Assembly: GCA_946478665.1 (NCBI GenBank)
Contig: CAMLCZ010000005.1
Span: 138,281-202,280, forward strand
Direction: 5' to 3'
DNA: 64,000 bases
Origin: an uncultured Bartonella sp.
GTDB lineage: Bacteria; Pseudomonadota; Alphaproteobacteria; Rhizobiales; Rhizobiaceae
The notes below the pieces were generated by a model, which saw only the letters and a program-made list of their open reading frames with translations, ran no database searches and was not told where the DNA came from. Position 1 is the first letter of the stretch. Every line of letters begins with the position of its first letter. Shown here in pieces: positions 55,301-61,300 of this stretch. The translations under genes were made by a program, and so were the position numbers.

Positions 55301-58300
55301 CTATTATCAGCAACGACAGAACCAATCAGTGTGCGGATATTGTTAACATCCTGATAAATGTCAATTTTGGCATTGGCTGAGGAATGGCCAAACAATTCTG
55401 GTGTCGTATCATTAGTGATACCACCATCAGCTATATGACCAGTTTTACCCTCAACATTATCGACGATATAGAGAATGCTAACGGCAACATTGCTGGTGTC
55501 AACAGCCACATCGGTCTCGTCGCTCTTTGGACTTTCATTGCCGGCAGCATTGGTCACACTGGTGGTAATTTTATGGTCACCTTCTTTTAATGGTGTATCT
55601 GGTGTCCATGTCCATTTACCATCTGTACCAACTTCTGTTTCACCTATTTTATTGCCATTATCGTAGATATTGACCTTGTCATATGGTTTCGCGTTCTTGA
55701 CCGTACCGCTTACAGTAGGTGTTGAATCGACCGTCGTGCCAGATATGGACCCTGTATTTGGAGCCTGATCGCTCGTTAAAGTAGGAACATCTGGCTTTTC
55801 AGGAAATACATTGTTGTAAACAACCGCATATTCTCCTGTCATGCCGCTAAGTGTGTGGTTGGCATCTTCAGCCTGTACGGTAAAGGCATAACCTGTCCCA
55901 TTTTTATCAGCTGACGTATCGGTAAACGCATATTGGTTTGGTACCTTAAATTCCCAAGAGCCATCTTTGCCAACCGTTACATCGCCTATTTTATTGTTAT
56001 TGCAATAAATATGCACAATTGTGCCAACAGTTCCCATACCACGTAATACAGGTTGCGGATCATCTGTTGATTGACCCTTTTGTAGGTAAATGGGTTGCCC
56101 ATCGGGATTGTTATAATTATCAATCACATTGGTGATGGTTGGGGTTCCAGGGGCATGACCAGAAAAATTGAAATCCCATTTGACATCATTGCCTTCGCTA
56201 TCTTTCAGACTTGCACGGTTACCGGCACGATCGACAGCTTCTAGCGTAAAACTGTGATTTCCTGGTGTAATAGGCTTGGTTGGCAAGATTGAAAAAGAAC
56301 CATCGGATCTAATGACACCGCGGCCGATTTCCTTACCATTATCATAAAGCACAACTGTGCCACCTTCTGCACCGCTGACCGTACCGGGTTGAGCACGCAC
56401 TTCAGGATAGTTATCGTCGGTTTGCCCACCACTATGCGGTATGTTGCCGACAACTGGTTGTTGGTCATCATAAACGATAATGTTGTTGCTATCCCCCCAG
56501 ACTGGCGGTGTTACATCAACATTGATGTGGAAGACATTGCTTTCCTTACCAGCATTGCCCGCCGCATCGGCAACCACTGCAACATAACCATATTTGCCTT
56601 CAACAAGATTTGTCAGCTGATATTGCCAATTGTAGGTTCCATCGGCATTTTTTGTCAGATGAATGTTGCGCGCAACAAGTGTTCTGTTTCCGTTGTCATC
56701 AACCGAATAAAGATTGATAACATCGCTATCAACGGCACCGGTCACTTTTCCCTTCAATAATGGCGAGGTGTCGTTGGTCAGGCTATTGTCAGGAAATTCC
56801 CCGACATTTTCATCAACATCATCATAGTAACTGTTGATTGTGACCGTATAGCCATCATTGGGGGCCTTTGTATCAATGACAACATATTGCTGGGCTTCAC
56901 GGCTCGCGTTACCGGCATTATCAACCACGCGTGCGCGCACGTCATAGGTATTGTCGGACAATTCATGTCCGTGCTGCACAGAATAGTAATATTGGTTGGT
57001 ATCACGGTTATATGTTGCACGTTGCCACGTAACCCCACCGTCCAAAGATATTTCGACGTGCTCATCGGCATTTAATGGCTTATCGACATTGACCAGAATT
57101 GTTGGGTCATTGGTACTGGTTATAAAGTCGTGGTCAGACGCACCAGTATCTGTCAAAACACCGGCAATGGAAGGTATGGCATTTGGTGCTTTTGTATCGA
57201 CAATAAATTCTGTTCCTTGGCAGTCTGTTCCCTCATTACCCGATACATCAACCGGGCGTGCCGTATATGTATGCTTGCCTTCACCAAGAGGCTTATCTGC
57301 TGGTGGTGTAAATGACCATGTACCATCGCCATTAACTGTTGTGGAGCCGATATATTGCCCATTATCATAGACATTGACCTGTTTGGCATCCAATGGTGCC
57401 TTACCAGTATATTCCGGCCGGTTGTCATTGGTATATTGTCCATTGGCAAGCTTGCCAGTGAAATCGCCCGGGTATTTTGCAACATCATCAATAACCGACA
57501 ATGAGTCATCGTCTATTGGTTGTGGTGGGGTAATATCAACAACCACATCATACCCCGATGAAGCGGTACTTTCATTACCAACCTCATCAACTGTTTTTGC
57601 TGTAAAGTGATGTTTACCTTCAGGAAGCGGTGATGTTGGCGTGTAATTCCAATGACCATCTCCATCGGCTATGACTGTGCCCAACAATTTCGCTGTGCCA
57701 TCTTCATAAGTGTCGTAAACATTGACTTTGCTAAAAGGAATGGCATTGTTACCATAAATTGTCGGCGTGGTATCATCTGTAACATCGCCAGATGAAAGAT
57801 CATTCTGTATCGCCCCAACATCATCACCGATATTTGTTATTGTCGGAATATGATTATTGGTTAGTTGGACATCAAAGCCAAATTGGGCTGATGATTTTTT
57901 ACCAGAAGCGCTGGTAACTTCAGCATTGATAATGTAATGCCCTTCGGCAAATTTCTGGCTATCAGTCACCTGATAAGACCAGTTGCCCTCACCATCTGCT
58001 GTGACGGTGCCAAGTGCATGAACATTGCCATTTTTATCGGTATAGGTCAAAACAACAGTTGAATTGGCTGATGCCTTACCAACAATATTGGGCGTTGTAT
58101 CATCGGTTGCACCATTATTGGTAATATGTGTTTCAATTGGTGCCTGATCGTCAATCAGATAATCAATGCAAATAGCTTTCTTGCTTGTATCAACATTGAA
58201 ATCTTTTTCTGGCCCTTTGTCGCTTTCATTACCGGCTGCATCTGTAACAGAGGTTGTAAATTTATGTGCGCCATTGGAAATCGGATTTTTAGGCGTCCAC

Positions 58301-61300
58301 GTCCATGTGCCATCTGTATTGACATGAGCTTCGCCAGCCCTGATGCCGTCCTGATAGATAATTACCTTATCGCCAGGCTGCGGATCATCAATCTTACCAC
58401 TCAAGGTTGGTGTCGGGTCATCTGTCGTGGTGGTAATTGTATCACCCTTATCGTCCGTCGCAGTAGGCTGATTAGGCGCATCTGGCGCAATTGTATCGAC
58501 AATGATCGGATATTCGCCAGTTGGGTGGCTCCATATGCCGCTTTTATCTTGAGCTCTCGCCTTAATTGTATGCAATGTTCCATGTGTATCGGAAGCTGGA
58601 TTTGACAATTCCGGAATAGCAATTTCCCATGTACCGTCACTTTTTACATCTGTATGGGCAACCGGATCTGGATTGCCATCTACATAGATATAAACTGTTG
58701 TTCCGGTCGTACCCGTCCCTTTGACAGCAGGAGCTGTATCGCTGGTGACAGCATTTTTCTGGATGCTTTCATTATTGTCATCAACAACATCGACAATGGA
58801 TGGCGTTGCAGGGGCATGACCCTGGAAATAGAACTGCCATGGGGTTGTACCTTGCGATTGCTCATTGCCAGCATGGTCAACCGGTCTTGCAACATATTCA
58901 TGCGCGCCCTGTCTCAGTGGTAATTTGGCTTCAACACTCCATGAACCATCACTGTTAACTTTGGCGTTTCCAACCAGCTTTCCATTGTCATACAAATTGA
59001 TCGACTCGACCTTTTTCGGATCAACCGATTGTGCTGAGCCTGACAATGTTGGCCGACTATCATCTGTCGTCGCACCACGGCGAATAGTGCCTACATCTGG
59101 CCGTTGATCGTCATAAAGGTCAAGATTTTTCGTTTCATCAATCGGCGCTGGCGGCGTTGTCTGAACATCCATACCAAAACCAGATGACGCCGTTCCAAGG
59201 TTACCCGCTTTATCGGTGATAACACCTCGAAATTCATGATATCCATCATCAAGATGATCTTTGGCTAGACCGCCTGGTATGCCTGCCAGAGCAAATTTCC
59301 AATTGCCCGAGCTGTCAACCGTAGTTGTACCGATTGAAACCCACTCGCCATTAATTTTAACCTGTACGGTAATATAATCACCATCAGTCATACCGGTGGT
59401 ACGCCCGTTCAATATCGGTGTATTGTCATTGGTGACTTCACCGCTTAAACGGTTTTTAAAACCACCGCTTTCATTGACGTCATCGGTAAAGCTATCAATG
59501 GTGATGCTATAGCTGCCGCCTGTTGGAGCTGTTGTGTCAATTGTTACGTCCTGTGCTGGACCAACCTTGACATTGCCGGCATCGTCAACAACACGCCCCA
59601 TAATTGAATAGACCTGATTGGATAATGCATGGGCGGTATGGTCATAATACCACAAACCATCCTCACCAAGTGTTGCATCATGCCAGGCACCATCCACCCA
59701 TGCTTGCACCTTGTAACCGGCAGGCAATGGCGCGCTCACAGCAAATTTGAACACAAGTGTATTATCGCTTGTTATAAAGTCATGATCGCTTGAGCCAAGA
59801 TCCTGCGTTATACCAACCAATGTTGCTGTTTGCTGTGGTGTATCTGTTTGGACCGTTAATTGATAATCGGTCATTGTGGCACTATCAGCCCCAAGCTTGT
59901 TGGTTGCTTGCAGCTTGAAATGGTGTACCCCCTTTGAAAGTTCATTGACGGTGATGACCCACTCACCATTGGAAACAACAGCCTTGCCAATTTCTGTCAA
60001 AGTGCCATCATTTGCCTGATCGTAAATGGTAATCGTATCACCATTGTTACCAGTACCATGGAACGTCGGTGTGGTATCATTGGTCTTGGCACCATTGGCA
60101 AGATCGTCAGTATCAAGCGGAACATCATCTTCAACACGGGTAATAACAGGTGCGGCTGGTTTTGTGTTATCAATATTAATCTGGAAATTGGCAGAACTTT
60201 CATTACCATTCTTGCCGACAACCGTGGCTGTGTAGGTATGTGCACCGTTAGACTGGACAGGCAGTTGATAGGACCAGTTGCCAAATCCATCCGATGTTAC
60301 GGTTGCAAGAACATTGTCACCCTCTTTAATGGTGACAACTGTATTTGGACTTGTTTTACCAATGAGTTGAGGGGTGTTGTCATCAGTAGAATTTGTATTG
60401 GCAATATTATCCCGAATGCGCCCTTCATCATCAACCGCATAGAGGATGGAAACTTCAACATTGGTTGTATCAATCTTAAACGGCAGGGCAGGACTTTCGT
60501 CACTAATATTGCCAGCTTTATCGGTATATCTGGTAGTAATGCTGTGGTCTGTACCACTCAAATTTGTCGGCGTATAACTCCAATTGCCTTCACCATCAGC
60601 GTGGACTGTCGCAATTGCATGGCCATTGTCATAAATGGTAACATCAACATTGCCTTCGGCTGCTTTGCCAGAAATTGTAGGCGAGCGATCGTCGATTGTT
60701 TCATCGCTATTGACTGGTCCAGTCTTATCACCGGCATGATCCGTCACAGTTGGTGCAACGGTATTAATTGGCTTTAACGTATCGACATTGATAGCCCATG
60801 GCGCTGTTCTATCACTTTCTTGAATGGCGGCATCATAGGCCGATGCTTGGATTTTCCAGCTTTCTCCATTGGGCAAAATGTTTTTGATCGAAGGATCAAT
60901 TTCAACCGACCAGCGACCGTCATCTCCGACACGAATATTCTGCGCAACCAGAATATTATTGACATAGATATTGATGAAAGAGCCACGGTCCCCTGTCCCT
61001 CTTATCACAGGTGTTGCGTCATTGGTAAATTGGTTCTTATCAATGAACTTTTCATCCGAATGAGGATCCGAATTGTTATAAATACCGGTAATGGCTGGCA
61101 TACTTGGTGCCGCACCAACAATGTTAAATTGCCAGACACGCCCTGTTGACTCGTTGCCTGCGTCATCTGCAGGGCGAGCTTCAATTTTATGATTACCAGA
61201 GCTAAGTTTCGGCGTATATGACCAGTTACCATCATGATCCACATTGGCAACGGCAGCTAATGTATCATCAATATAGATGTGAACCTTGGTCACATCGCTG